DNA of 40,936 nt from an uncultured Pelagibacteraceae bacterium (GCA_902588925.1 CACIRB010000006.1:1-40936); one strand, 5' to 3'; shown: positions 14,871 to 23,985, numbered from the stretch's first letter. Numbers and translations are program-made. The notes: a model not told the origin generated them from the letters alone.

Positions 14871-16046
14871 ATGAGTAATTCTTTTAAAACATTTCTAAAA
14901 CATACCGCTAAAGATTTTCATAATCAGTCTGTAAACCCACCTATTGTGCGTGCATCAACGATTATTTTCAAATCGATGCAAGATATTAGAAAAACTCAAG
15001 ATAAGGCAAAAAAAAACCCTACTGGTGGACATTTTGATTACGGAAGACAAGGGACCTCAACGACTCACATACTGCAACAAATTTTATCTAAACTTGAAGA
15101 AAGTTATTTTACTTTTTTAACACCTACAGGGTTTGGAGCTGTATTTCTTGCTATTTTTAGCGTTACAAGACCTGGTGATGAAATTATTGCCGCTGATCCA
15201 GTTTACAGTCCAACTAGATTACTAACAGAGGATTTTTTAAAAGAATTTAATATCAAAACAACTTTTTATGATCCACACGATCTTAAAACTTTAGAAAAAG
15301 CAATTACAAATAAAACTAAATTAATTTTTGTAGAAAATCCGGGAAGCAACACATTTGATTTTCAAGATTTAGGTAAAATTGTATCTATAGCAAAAAAACA
15401 TAAAATTTTAACCGCTATTGATAATACATGGGGTACTCCATATTTTTTAAAACCTATTAAACTTGGTTTTGATATGGCAATTGTTTCAGCAACGAAATAT
15501 TACTCAGGTCACTCTGATGTAATGGGTGGAAGTTTAGCTGTAAATAAAAAAGTATTTCCAAAAGTAAAAGCAGCAGAAAGGCTTACTGGATTAAGATTAG
15601 GACCTGATGATGCTTATTTGATTACTAGAGGATTAAGAACTTTGGATGTTAGATTGGATAGGCATAGAGAAAATGCAAAAAAAGTAGCAGAGTTTTTATC
15701 TAAATTTAAAAATATAAAATTATTATATCCTTACAAAAAAGATTCTTACAATTTTAGAATGTGGAAGAAATATTACTCAGGTGCTTCAGGTTTAATGGGT
15801 TTAAGAATTAAAGCTAAAAGTGAAAAGGCAGTTGTTAAATTTGTAAATAATTTAAAATTATTTGGACATGGTTATAGTTGGGGAGGGTTTGAGAGTTTAG
15901 CGTTACATCAAAATGTTAGAGAACAAGGAAATAGAAATTATCTTAAATTAGCAAAAAATGAGTACATTGTTAGATTACATATTGGTTTAGAAGATGCTAA
16001 AGATCTTATAGCTGATATAAAACAAGCTTTAAAGTTCATTAAATGA
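14871..16046 (+). CDS. metC: Cystathionine beta-lyase-type PLP enzyme
   Basis: 391-residue cytosolic enzyme of the Cys/Met metabolism PLP family. HFDYGRQGTSTTHILQQILSKLE, the PLP phosphate and ring contacts (LTPTGFGAV, DNTWGTPYF), and the Schiff-base Lys209 in SATKYYSGHSDVMGG are present. GYSWGGFESLA near residue 340 and the RLHIGLED end are typical of MetC. It should cleave cystathionine to homocysteine, pyruvate and ammonia, though many members also act as C-S lyases on other thioethers. It overlaps the MFS gene by 4 bases, suggesting the pair imports or exports the substrate or product. Confidence 0.88.
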   Translation: MSNSFKTFLKHTAKDFHNQSVNPPIVRASTIIFKSMQDIRKTQDKAKKNPTGGHFDYGRQGTSTTHILQQILSKLEESYFTFLTPTGFGAVFLAIFSVTRPGDEIIAADPVYSPTRLLTEDFLKEFNIKTTFYDPHDLKTLEKAITNKTKLIFVENPGSNTFDFQDLGKIVSIAKKHKILTAIDNTWGTPYFLKPIKLGFDMAIVSATKYYSGHSDVMGGSLAVNKKVFPKVKAAERLTGLRLGPDDAYLITRGLRTLDVRLDRHRENAKKVAEFLSKFKNIKLLYPYKKDSYNFRMWKKYYSGASGLMGLRIKAKSEKAVVKFVNNLKLFGHGYSWGGFESLALHQNVREQGNRNYLKLAKNEYIVRLHIGLEDAKDLIADIKQALKFIK

Positions 16047-17263
16047 GTTCTGAAAAATTTTTTACAAGCAAAAAAGCATTGATAACTTTAATTGCAGCCT
16101 CTTTAGTTGTGATTATTTCTTTGGGTATAAGACAAACATTTGGCTTATTTTATTTTGATTTCAATACTGATTTAGATATTTCAATTTCACACTTTGGATT
16201 TGTAATGGGACTACAATTATTATTGTGGGGAGTATTTAGTCCTATTTTTGGATATATAACTGATAAATATGGTGGAGCAATTGCAATTATAATTGGTTTT
16301 TTATTTTATCTTGCTGGAGTATTGCTTTTTAACTCTGGTTTTAATTCTAACGCATACTTTACATTAACAATTGGAGTATTAATTGGAATTGGATTAGGAT
16401 CTACTGCAATTGGAATACCGGTATCTGTGGTTGCAAAACATTTTCCTGCCTCTAATAGAACTATAGCAACAGGAATAGTTACTTGTGCAGGCTCGTTCGG
16501 TTATTTTGTTTCACCATTACTTGTAAGATACTCTTTAATTGAAACAGGCTGGGAAAACACTCTATTTTATTTTTGTCTGTTGTTAGGGTTAGGTTTAATA
16601 GTTGCTCTATTTGTAAGTACACCAAAAATTCCTAAAGGAGTTAATCAAGATAACAATCAAACAGCAAAAGAGGCTCTAAAGGAAGCATTTTCAAACAAAA
16701 GTTTTATCTATCTTACTTTAGGCTTTTTTGTTTGTGGTTGGCATATTGCATTAGTAGCAACACATATTCCTACTTATATGGCAGACAAAGGTTTACCTGA
16801 TTGGACACCTGCAATGGTTTTAGCTTTAATTGGTGCTTTTAATATGGTGGGCACTATAACAAGTGGGTACCTAGCAACACGATATAGTAAGAAAATTATA
16901 TTAAGTGCAATTTATCTTTTAAGAGGAGTTTCAATTATTTACTTTATTTTCTTACCACCAAGTGTTTTTAATTCGGTAGTTTTTGGAGTTACATTTGGTT
17001 TCTTATGGTTATCAACGGTTCCACCAACCAATGGAATTGTTGCACATATATTTGGGACTAAATATGTGGCACTTTTATATGGAATAGTATTTGTGAGCCA
17101 TCAAATAGGATCTTTCTTGGGTGCGTATCTGGGTGGTGTATTTTATGAATTAACTGGAAATTTTGATTATGCATGGTACGGATCTATCGCATTATCAATT
17201 TTTGCAGGTCTGATACATTTACCTATAGTAGAGAAAGCAATTGAAAGAACTCAGCCAGCATAA
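16043..17263 (+). CDS. Major facilitator superfamily transporter
   Basis: 406 residues, 12 predicted membrane helices with the loop 2-3 motif GYITDKYGGAIAI (near 73) and a central cytosolic loop (about 195-225). It starts in an ATGA overlap with metC. The fold resembles monocarboxylate/oxalate-formate antiporter-like MFS members (RQTFGLFYFDF in helix 1). The substrate is unknown; coupling with a C-S lyase suggests a sulfur compound or amino acid, by inference only. Confidence 0.85.
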   Translation: MSSEKFFTSKKALITLIAASLVVIISLGIRQTFGLFYFDFNTDLDISISHFGFVMGLQLLLWGVFSPIFGYITDKYGGAIAIIIGFLFYLAGVLLFNSGFNSNAYFTLTIGVLIGIGLGSTAIGIPVSVVAKHFPASNRTIATGIVTCAGSFGYFVSPLLVRYSLIETGWENTLFYFCLLLGLGLIVALFVSTPKIPKGVNQDNNQTAKEALKEAFSNKSFIYLTLGFFVCGWHIALVATHIPTYMADKGLPDWTPAMVLALIGAFNMVGTITSGYLATRYSKKIILSAIYLLRGVSIIYFIFLPPSVFNSVVFGVTFGFLWLSTVPPTNGIVAHIFGTKYVALLYGIVFVSHQIGSFLGAYLGGVFYELTGNFDYAWYGSIALSIFAGLIHLPIVEKAIERTQPA

Positions 17264-18455
17264 GTTTAAATTCAACCCCTATTTAGAGGATCTGTATCAA
17301 TCAGATAAGCCTTTAATTATTTATAAAGTAGATGGTGGATACAATATTTATACTGATTTTTCTAAAAAAATCATTTTAACAAAAAAAAATATACATAAAT
17401 TTTTTAAATCTATAGAGAAAAAAAAATTTCAAAAAGAAACTGATTTATATCTTGGTTTTTTTGGTTATGAAATTTTATGTAATTTAATTGGAATTAATTT
17501 AAAAAACAAAAAAAGAATAAATTTTTATAAAGGAATTTTTTATAAACCTGAGACAATAATTAAAATTAGAAAAGATATTAAAGTTATATCTAATATCAAA
17601 AAACATACCTTTAATTATCAATTCAATAAAACTCAAATACTAAGTCCTTTTAAGATTAATATTTCTTATGCAAAATATAAAAAAATATTTGAATTATTTT
17701 CAAAAAAAATAAGACAAGGTGAGACCTATCAAATTAAAATTTGTACTAAATATAAGAATAAATCATTAATTAATCCTGTTAATTTTTTTTGGAAATTAAT
17801 GCGAGTTAATGCGTCTCCAGAGTCATTTATGATAAAAGATAAGGATTACTCTATTGTAAGTTGCTCTCCTGAAACATTAATAGATAAGAAAAGAAATAAA
17901 ATAATTACCAAACCAATAGCAGGTACTTTTAAGAAGAAATTATTATCAAATAAAAATATAGCTCTTAGGTATTTTAAAAATAATGAGAAAGAGACCAAAG
18001 AACACAATATGATAGTTGACATGGAAAGAAGTGATTTATCCAAAATTTGCAAACCAGGAAGTGTAAAAATACTTAAAAAAAAATATGTCGAGGAATATAA
18101 GCATCTTTTTCATTATGTGACTTCTATTGGTGGAATATTAAATAAAAATACGAAATTGATTGATATTATTAAAGCAATGATGCCGGGAGGATCTGTAATT
18201 GGTTGCCCTAAAATTAGAACTTTAGAACTTTTAAACAATCAAGAAAAAGAAAGTAGAAATATTTTTACAGGAAGTTTTGGTTTAATTAAATTTAATCAAG
18301 ATATGAAGTTTAATATTATAATTAGATCTATATTAAATTATAAAAATCGATCAGAGATATCTGCCGCATCTGGAGTAGTATTAGATAGTTCACCTAAGAA
18401 AGAATTTAATGAAAATTATATTAAAGCAAAATCTTTATTGGAGCTATTTAAATGA
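17241..18455 (+). CDS. pabB: Chorismate-binding synthase component I (aminodeoxychorismate/anthranilate synthase)
   Basis: 404 residues from a TTG at 17241, 23 bases inside the MFS gene; no ATG is available near, so the exact start is uncertain. Chorismate-enzyme motifs: IRQGETYQIKICT, SCSPETL, IITKPIAGT (PIAGT at about 225-229), EHNMIVDMERSDL, and the C-terminal GSVIGCPKIRT and NIFTGSFGLI. Neighbours (amidotransferase, then a class-IV aminotransferase) indicate p-aminobenzoate synthesis for folate. However, PIAGT with EH before the next motif is the TrpE form; PabB normally has PIKGT with the covalent-catalysis lysine. Component identity is therefore open. Confidence 0.82.
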   Translation: MKELSQHKFKFNPYLEDLYQSDKPLIIYKVDGGYNIYTDFSKKIILTKKNIHKFFKSIEKKKFQKETDLYLGFFGYEILCNLIGINLKNKKRINFYKGIFYKPETIIKIRKDIKVISNIKKHTFNYQFNKTQILSPFKINISYAKYKKIFELFSKKIRQGETYQIKICTKYKNKSLINPVNFFWKLMRVNASPESFMIKDKDYSIVSCSPETLIDKKRNKIITKPIAGTFKKKLLSNKNIALRYFKNNEKETKEHNMIVDMERSDLSKICKPGSVKILKKKYVEEYKHLFHYVTSIGGILNKNTKLIDIIKAMMPGGSVIGCPKIRTLELLNNQEKESRNIFTGSFGLIKFNQDMKFNIIIRSILNYKNRSEISAASGVVLDSSPKKEFNENYIKAKSLLELFK

Positions 18456-19009
18456 TTTACATAATTGATCACCAAGATTCTTTCACTTGGAATGTTGTTC
18501 ATCAATTTGCAAAATTTGATAAAGTAATTTGTTCAAATTATTACGAGGTAAATAACAAATTACTTGATAAAAGTGATGTTATTGTTTTATCTCCAGGACC
18601 TGGATCGCCAAAGGATTACCCAACTACTTCAAAAATTTATAAAAAATACAAAGGAAAGAAAAAAATTATTGGTATTTGTCTTGGTTATCAAATGATTTTA
18701 CATAATGAAGGAGGCAAAATAATACAACAAAAAAAAATCTATCATGGCTTTCAATCTAAAATAAAAACAAATAACCAAAGTAAAATCTTTAGAAACAATC
18801 AACAATTTAAAGTTGGAAGATATCATTCATTAAAATTAATGGAGCCATTTAAATCGAATTCCATTAAAATAACTATGAGATGCAGTAAAACAAAAATACC
18901 AATGGGCCTTGAGGATAACCAAAATAAAATATATGGATTTCAATTTCATCCAGAATCTTTTTTAACAGAAAATGGCAACACTCTTATTAAAAAAATCTTA
19001 TCAGCTTAA
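18452..19009 (+). CDS. pabA: Glutamine amidotransferase component II (PabA/TrpG)
   Basis: 185-residue class-I amidotransferase that releases ammonia from glutamine for the partner encoded just upstream (4-base ATGA overlap). The DxxDSFTxN opening appears as DHQDSFTWNVV (6-16), the oxyanion loop as LSPGPGSP, the nucleophile Cys76 as GICLGYQ, and the His/Glu pair as FHPES near the end. All catalytic residues are present. PabA and TrpG cannot be separated by sequence; context makes it the partner of the adjacent synthase, possibly shared by both pathways. Confidence 0.9.
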   Translation: MIYIIDHQDSFTWNVVHQFAKFDKVICSNYYEVNNKLLDKSDVIVLSPGPGSPKDYPTTSKIYKKYKGKKKIIGICLGYQMILHNEGGKIIQQKKIYHGFQSKIKTNNQSKIFRNNQQFKVGRYHSLKLMEPFKSNSIKITMRCSKTKIPMGLEDNQNKIYGFQFHPESFLTENGNTLIKKILSA

Positions 19010-19721
19010 CAATCTTAAAGAAGTTACTTTTAAAGACCTTTGGGGGTCTAGAGGTGTGTTTACCACTATGCGAATGGTTGGAAAACCTCCTAAGTTAATT
19101 CTGTTAAAACCGCATTTAGAAAATTTAATAAAATCAACAAAAAAATATGGAATAAGAAAAAACAATTTAAAAAACATTATTAAAGATTTAATTAACAAAA
19201 ATACTCTATACAAAGGTCCTGATAATTTATTTCGTATTGCGTTAAATAAAAAACTGATATCAGTCTCAATTAGAAAAAGACCAAAACCAAAAAGTAATTT
19301 TAATCTTTTATTGTTTAAATATAAACGAGTAGAACCAAATTATAAAAATCTCTATTATAAAAAAATATTAGCAAAATTAAGCAAAGTTGACTCCTCTAAA
19401 TTTGATATTGCTTTAGTAGCAGACGAAAGAATTTTGGAAACTGGTACTTCAAATTTAGTTTTTGTGAAAAATGGAAAGATTTTTTCGCCTAAAAAAAATT
19501 GTTATTTTGGAAACACACTTAAATTTATAAGTAAGAAAATTAAAATTAATTTTAAAGATATTTCAATAAAATCAATTAATGATTACGAAGAAATAATTTT
19601 AATCGGATCTGGTAAAGGGGTAACATCAGTATCAAAAATAAACGATCTTAAATGGAAGAGAAGAAAGATTGTTTGCTACAATAAGTTAAATAAAATATAT
19701 AACTCTCTTGTTAAAATATGA
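18972..19721 (+). CDS. pabC: Class-IV aminotransferase-fold lyase (PabC-like, 4-amino-4-deoxychorismate lyase)
   Basis: 249 residues in fold-type IV PLP family. SRGVFTTMRMVGKPPKLILLKPHLENL (about 26-52), the PLP-lysine region YYKKILAKLSKV near 130-141, and DERILETGTSNLVFVKNGKIFSP (about 152-174) match PabC/BCAT-like proteins. As PabC it would convert aminodeoxychorismate to p-aminobenzoate plus pyruvate. The ATG at 18972 lies 38 bases inside pabA, an unusually long overlap; no later start is plausible before the conserved RGVFTT. A branched-chain or D-amino-acid aminotransferase role is the alternative. Confidence 0.8.
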   Translation: MATLLLKKSYQLNNLKEVTFKDLWGSRGVFTTMRMVGKPPKLILLKPHLENLIKSTKKYGIRKNNLKNIIKDLINKNTLYKGPDNLFRIALNKKLISVSIRKRPKPKSNFNLLLFKYKRVEPNYKNLYYKKILAKLSKVDSSKFDIALVADERILETGTSNLVFVKNGKIFSPKKNCYFGNTLKFISKKIKINFKDISIKSINDYEEIILIGSGKGVTSVSKINDLKWKRRKIVCYNKLNKIYNSLVKI

Positions 19722-20113
19722 AAGATCCAAACAATCCTTGTATATTTTGTAAAATCAGAAAAGAGGAGCTTCAATTTGAAAACCAATTGGCTTATTCATC
19801 CATAGATAGCTATCCTGTCTCACAATTTCATAGTCTTATCGTTCCCAAAAGACATGTAGAGACATATTTTGAGCTTACTAAAGATGAAATTCAGGCATGT
19901 AATGAGTTAATTTTAAAAACTAAAGAAAAAATTTTAAAACAAGATTCTAGTGTTAAAGGTTTCAATATAGGCACAAATGCAGGAAAATCTGCAGGCCAAT
20001 CAATTATGCATTGTCATATTCATTTAATCCCAAGAAGAGAAGGGGATGTGGAGAATCCGCAAGGGGGTGTTAGGTCTGTGATCCCAAAAAAACAACATTA
20101 CAAAAGAAAGTAA
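19718..20113 (+). CDS. HIT family nucleotide hydrolase
   Basis: 131 residues. N-terminal CIFCKIRKEE (8-17), a possible zinc pair, and the histidine triad HCHIHLIPR (98-106; His98, 100, 102) with the usual GxxAGQSIxHxHxH context. HIT proteins hydrolyse adenosine 5'-phosphoramidate, ApnA or related nucleotides. The start overlaps pabC by 4 bases, making it the last gene of the plus-strand run from metC. A possible link with the neighbouring APS chemistry (some HIT proteins act on APS) is inference. Confidence 0.92.
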   Translation: MKDPNNPCIFCKIRKEELQFENQLAYSSIDSYPVSQFHSLIVPKRHVETYFELTKDEIQACNELILKTKEKILKQDSSVKGFNIGTNAGKSAGQSIMHCHIHLIPRREGDVENPQGGVRSVIPKKQHYKRK

Positions 20114-20158
20114 ATATTTTTTAATTGTTATTAAAGACAAATTTATCAATAGTTTTTG

Positions 20159-20187
20159 TTGATATGATGAGTTATCTAGACTAGAAA
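20159..20187 (+). promoter_or_regulatory. Promoter of the aprMBA operon
   Basis: TTGATA (20159-20164), a 17-base spacer and TAGAAA (20182-20187): 5/6 and 4/6 consensus matches at ideal spacing, about 38 bases before the aprM ATG. It lies in the only sizeable spacer between the HIT gene and the sulfur island. Confidence 0.5.
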
Positions 20188-20225
20188 ATCTTAAAATTAT
20201 TTAAAAAATTATACATAAGGGTAGA

Positions 20226-21020
20226 ATGTTTGAAACAAATCCATTTTCGTTATTATCAGAAGTAGTTCCTACTGTTGTCATGCAAGGTTTTATAATTGCA
20301 ATGGTTCTTTTAATTGCTTTTGGAACAATTATTCAGATGATACACCACAAAAATTTAACTTATTTCTTTAACAATGCAAAAAAAGCAAAATTGCAGGCAA
20401 CAAGAGAAGTTGGAACTGCTGAGAAGGCAAAAATTATTGCTAAGACTGCTGTTTATGACATTGGAACAACGTCAGAATTAGGTTTTGGAAAAAGAAGGTT
20501 AGCACATGTTCTTGGTATGTATGGAACTATAATTTTTTGGATTGCTTCAGCAATGTTAGTGTTTTGTTATACAGGTGCAGATAAAACTTCTTCTACATTG
20601 TGGTCAATGTTATGGCATTTAGGTGCAATACTTACATGTGTTGGTGGATTTTGGTTTTGGTTTTTTTTAAGAGTAGATGTTTCTGCCGAAGCACACCCTT
20701 GGTATAGAATTATTAAAGCTGATTTGTTTGTTCTAGCATTATTAGCATGTTCAACTTTTGGACTAGCTTGGTCTTACACTCAATTTAATGGTCAAGTAGG
20801 TTTGTCATTCTTATTTTTTGCATTGTTTGTAGTTTCTAATTTAGTTTTATTTGGTGGAGTTTATTGGTCGAAATTTGCTCACATGTTCTACAAGCCTGGA
20901 GCAGCAATACAGAAAAATTTGGCTGAAGCAGACGGTTCTAGAGATAATTTACCACCTCCTGCGGATGCGCCTGAGCAATTTGGCCTAGGTATAAAAAGAG
21001 AAGAGCCAAAACATTATTAA
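20226..21020 (+). CDS. aprM: AprM, membrane protein associated with APS reductase
   Basis: 264 residues with about six hydrophobic helices, first at 15-37, and a polar tail rich in proline (NLPPPADAPEQFG). Position immediately upstream of aprB and aprA, and its size and profile, match AprM. AprM is proposed to anchor the soluble AprBA enzyme to the membrane and pass electrons from sulfite oxidation to quinone in one lineage of sulfur oxidisers. Histidines in GMYGTIIFWI-adjacent helices and MLWHLGAI could serve as haem ligands (not proven). 31 bases separate it from aprB; one operon with aprB, aprA and probably the next genes. Confidence 0.85.
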   Translation: MFETNPFSLLSEVVPTVVMQGFIIAMVLLIAFGTIIQMIHHKNLTYFFNNAKKAKLQATREVGTAEKAKIIAKTAVYDIGTTSELGFGKRRLAHVLGMYGTIIFWIASAMLVFCYTGADKTSSTLWSMLWHLGAILTCVGGFWFWFFLRVDVSAEAHPWYRIIKADLFVLALLACSTFGLAWSYTQFNGQVGLSFLFFALFVVSNLVLFGGVYWSKFAHMFYKPGAAIQKNLAEADGSRDNLPPPADAPEQFGLGIKREEPKHY

Positions 21021-21051
21021 TATGATAACAAAAAAGGAAAGAAAATAAATT

Positions 21052-21522
21052 ATGTCAACTTTTGTATATATGACTAGATGTGATGGATGTGGTCACTGCG
21101 TAGATATTTGTCCGTCTGATATAATGCACATTGATGAAAATATTAGACGTGCAAAAAATATAGAACCTAATTTTTGTTGGGAATGTTATTCATGTGTAAA
21201 AGCCTGCCCAAATCATGCGATTGACGTAAGAGGTTATGCAGATTTTGCTCCAATGGGACATAGCGTTAGAGTAAGACGTGAAGAAGAAAAAGGAACTATT
21301 TCTTGGAAAATTAAATTTAGAAATGGAACAACAAAAGACTTTGTTTCACCAATAACAACAAAACCATGGGGAAAATTTATTCCTAAACTTGCAGAGGGTG
21401 AAAAAATAAAACAAGGAGAATTAAATTCACAAAGACTTTACACTGAACCAGAAGGACTAAATATCGATGGTGAACTTCCTGCAGTTCCAAAAGAGTCCTT
21501 TAAAAAAGGAGTTTATTACTAA
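21052..21522 (+). CDS. aprB: Adenylylsulfate reductase beta subunit AprB
   Basis: 156-residue iron-sulfur subunit that carries electrons to or from AprA. Two [4Fe-4S] motifs: C10-x2-C13-x2-C16-x3-C20 (CDGCGHCVDICP) and C42-x2-C45-x2-C48-x3-C52 (CWECYSCVKACP). The C-terminal half is the long AprB tail that wraps AprA. Length is normal. It acts in the reverse direction here (sulfite oxidation to APS), inferred from the neighbouring sulfite-producing genes. Stop and aprA start share one base (TAATG). Confidence 0.95.
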   Translation: MSTFVYMTRCDGCGHCVDICPSDIMHIDENIRRAKNIEPNFCWECYSCVKACPNHAIDVRGYADFAPMGHSVRVRREEEKGTISWKIKFRNGTTKDFVSPITTKPWGKFIPKLAEGEKIKQGELNSQRLYTEPEGLNIDGELPAVPKESFKKGVYY

Positions 21523-23381
21523 TGGCTAAGCACAAAACTCATTACGAAGACTGTGATGTATTAGTTGTTGGTGGAGGGATGGCCGGCACTGGTGCAACTT
21601 TCGAAGCAAGGCACTGGGGTAGAGATATGAAAATTGTTTGTGTTGAAAAAGCAAACATAGATAGAAGTGGGGCAGTAGCTCAAGGTCTTTACGCAATTAA
21701 CTGTTACATGGGTATGCAATGGGGTGAAAATCAACCTGAAGATCATGTTAGATACGCACGAAATGATTTGATGGGAATGGTTAGAGAAGATTTAGGATAT
21801 GACATGGCTCGTCATGTAGACTCAACTGTTCATATGTTTGATGAATGGGGTCTTCCTATGATGAAAAATGAAGAGACTGGAAGATATTTAAGAGAAGGTA
21901 AGTGGCAGATAATGATCCACGGCGAAAGTTATAAGCCAATTGTTGCAGAAGCAGCAAAAAAATCTGCAGACAAAATTTATAATAGAATTATGATTACTCA
22001 TCTTTTAATGGATGAGGCTCAAGAGAATAGAGTGGGTGGAGCTGTTGGATTTAATATGAGAACAGGCGATTTCCATGTATTCAGAGCAAAGGCTGTAATT
22101 GTTGCAGCAGGAGGAGCTTCACACATATTTAAGCCTAGAGCTGTTGGAGAAGGTATGGGAAGAACTTGGTATGCTCCTTGGAGTAATGGTTCAGCTTACG
22201 CATTGCCAATTGCAGCTGGTGCTAAGATGACACAAATGGAAAATAGAATTGTGTTATGTAGATTTAAAGATGGATATGGGCCTGTTGGAGCATATTTTCT
22301 TCATTTAAAAACATATACACAAAATGCAAACGGTGAAAACTATGAGAAAAAATGGTATGACCAGACTAAAGAATTAGTTGGAGAATATATAGATCACCAT
22401 CCAACACCTACCTGTTTAAGAAATCATGCATTTATTCAAGAAACAATGGCAGGTGGTGGACCAATCCATATGGTAACTACTGAGGCTTTTCAAGACCCAC
22501 ATTTAGAAACTGTTGGTTGGGAAAACTTTTTAGGCATGACAGTAGGTCAAGCTGTTGTTTGGGCATCTCAAAATATTGACCCGAAATATACAAATCCTGA
22601 ATTAACAACTTCAGAACCTTACGTGATGGGTTCTCATGCTACTTGTTCTGGAGCTTGGGTAAGTGGACCAGAGGACTTGTCTCCACCAGAGTACTTCTGG
22701 GGCTATAACAGAATGCTAACAATTGATGGACTATTTGGAGCTGGTGATACTGTAGGTGGAAGCGCTCACAAATTTTCTTCAGGCTCATTTACCGAGGGTA
22801 GATTAGCAGCAAAAGCAGCTGTAAAATACATTGAAGACAAAAAGGCAGAAGGCTTAAAGGTATCAGACAAACAATGTGAAGATTTTAAAGTTAAAGTTTA
22901 TAAACCTTTAGAAAACTACACAGTTGCACAAAATGAGATTACTGGAGGAACTGTATCTCCAAGCTATATTTCACCTATTCAAGGCTTACAGCGTTTACAA
23001 AGAATAATGGATGAATATGTAGGCGGAATAGCAACAAATTACATGACTAATGCCAATATGTTAAAAAGAGGATTAGAGTTGTTAGCTTGGCTTGAGGAGG
23101 ATCTTGAAAATGTTGGGGCTGAGGATTATCACCAGCTTATGAGAGCGTGGGAACTTAAACATAGAGCTCTAACTTCTCAATGTGTAACAGAGCACACTAT
23201 GTTTAGAGAAGAAACTAGATGGCCAGGATACTATTACAGAGGTGATCACATGAAACTTGATGACGATAATTGGCATTGCTTAACAGTTTCTAGAAGAGAT
23301 CCAAAAACTGGCAAATTTAGTATGGAGAAAGTTCCTGTCTACCACATAGTGGATGAGAACGAGAAGAAAAAAGCTTCGTAG
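21522..23381 (+). CDS. aprA: Adenylylsulfate reductase alpha subunit AprA
   Basis: 619-residue FAD subunit that interconverts sulfite plus AMP and APS. The FAD motif VVGGGMAGTGA starts at residue 16; EKANIDRSGAVAQGL, the central AVIVAAGGASHIFKPRAVGEG and the C-terminal domain with GLFGAGDTVGGSAHKFSSGS are all present. Length is that of the family. The enzyme probably oxidises sulfite liberated by SuyAB and Xsc, giving APS and reducing power. ATP sulfurylase, which would recover ATP from APS, is not in the window. Gene complete, no frameshift. Confidence 0.96.
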   Translation: MAKHKTHYEDCDVLVVGGGMAGTGATFEARHWGRDMKIVCVEKANIDRSGAVAQGLYAINCYMGMQWGENQPEDHVRYARNDLMGMVREDLGYDMARHVDSTVHMFDEWGLPMMKNEETGRYLREGKWQIMIHGESYKPIVAEAAKKSADKIYNRIMITHLLMDEAQENRVGGAVGFNMRTGDFHVFRAKAVIVAAGGASHIFKPRAVGEGMGRTWYAPWSNGSAYALPIAAGAKMTQMENRIVLCRFKDGYGPVGAYFLHLKTYTQNANGENYEKKWYDQTKELVGEYIDHHPTPTCLRNHAFIQETMAGGGPIHMVTTEAFQDPHLETVGWENFLGMTVGQAVVWASQNIDPKYTNPELTTSEPYVMGSHATCSGAWVSGPEDLSPPEYFWGYNRMLTIDGLFGAGDTVGGSAHKFSSGSFTEGRLAAKAAVKYIEDKKAEGLKVSDKQCEDFKVKVYKPLENYTVAQNEITGGTVSPSYISPIQGLQRLQRIMDEYVGGIATNYMTNANMLKRGLELLAWLEEDLENVGAEDYHQLMRAWELKHRALTSQCVTEHTMFREETRWPGYYYRGDHMKLDDDNWHCLTVSRRDPKTGKFSMEKVPVYHIVDENEKKKAS

Positions 23382-23402
23382 TAAACAATTTAATTAAATC
23401 AC

Positions 23403-23753
23403 ATGGATATTTTATCTAAAACAGATGATGAAATATATGAATTAGCCAAACCAATTTGGGATAATTTGGTTAAATCATCTAATCTCAAAGATTATGGTGG
23501 GTTTACAAGAGATTTCTCAACCCAAATGCTTTTTGGTGCTAATGAAGTAGAGCTTGGTAAGCAGTGGGCCAATAACAAGCTTATTACTAATCTTAAAGAG
23601 ACTTTTGAACCATTTGGATGTCTTAGAAGAGGAGATCATATAACCGTTCTAATTAAACAGACAAATAAAGAGATCCCAGGAGAGTTCCTTGGAAGATTGG
23701 TTTTAGGAGTTGAGGACAATACAATTAAAGTTTTTGGGGCTACCATCTATTAG
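23403..23753 (+). CDS. Conserved-looking hypothetical protein in the apr operon
   Basis: 116 residues, soluble, mixed alpha/beta, no signal peptide. It begins 21 bases after aprA. Features: a helical start (MDILSKTDDEIYELAKPIWDNL), an aromatic GGFTRDFS stretch, GCLRRGDHITVLIKQ near residue 73 and a beta-rich end GRLVLGVEDNTIKVFGATIY. I do not recognise a family. Position directly behind aprA and the clean reading frame suggest a role in sulfite metabolism, such as assembly, sensing or carriage; this is inference only. Only one cysteine (in FGCLRRG), so not an iron-sulfur or DsrC-type protein. Confidence 0.8.
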   Translation: MDILSKTDDEIYELAKPIWDNLVKSSNLKDYGGFTRDFSTQMLFGANEVELGKQWANNKLITNLKETFEPFGCLRRGDHITVLIKQTNKEIPGEFLGRLVLGVEDNTIKVFGATIY

Positions 23754-23821
23754 GTAAAAAAAATTGCTTGATAATAAATAATTGTTTGACAAATTTCGTT
23801 GTGGGTGTAATGACGGATTTA

Positions 23822-23956
23822 ATGTTACTTTCTAACGTAAAAATTATAAACAAACTCTCAAATTTTAAAACTACATTTATTAAGACAGGAATTATAGCTA
23901 GCTTAGCAGCTTACTGGGGAGTGATTTTAGTTGGAACTTTTATCACTTTTAACTAA
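23822..23956 (+). CDS. Small single-span membrane protein between the apr genes and the TSUP exporter
   Basis: 44 residues from the ATG at 23822 (GGA four bases upstream); in-frame starts also occur at 23810 (ATG) and 23768 (TTG), so the N-terminus is uncertain. A basic N-terminal part is followed by one hydrophobic helix (GIIASLAAYWGVILVGTFITF) ending at the stop. It lies 30 bases before the TSUP gene. Family not recognised; possibly a small accessory subunit of AprM or the exporter (inference). Confidence 0.55.
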   Translation: MLLSNVKIINKLSNFKTTFIKTGIIASLAAYWGVILVGTFITFN

Positions 23957-23985
23957 GTTGTTTTTTAACAACCTTTAAATTTTTT

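Noticed and set aside
23957..23985. GTTGTT-TTTT-AACAAC hairpin followed by Ts before the TSUP gene
   Set aside because: Only six weak pairs and the T tract runs into the next start; too weak to call a terminator.
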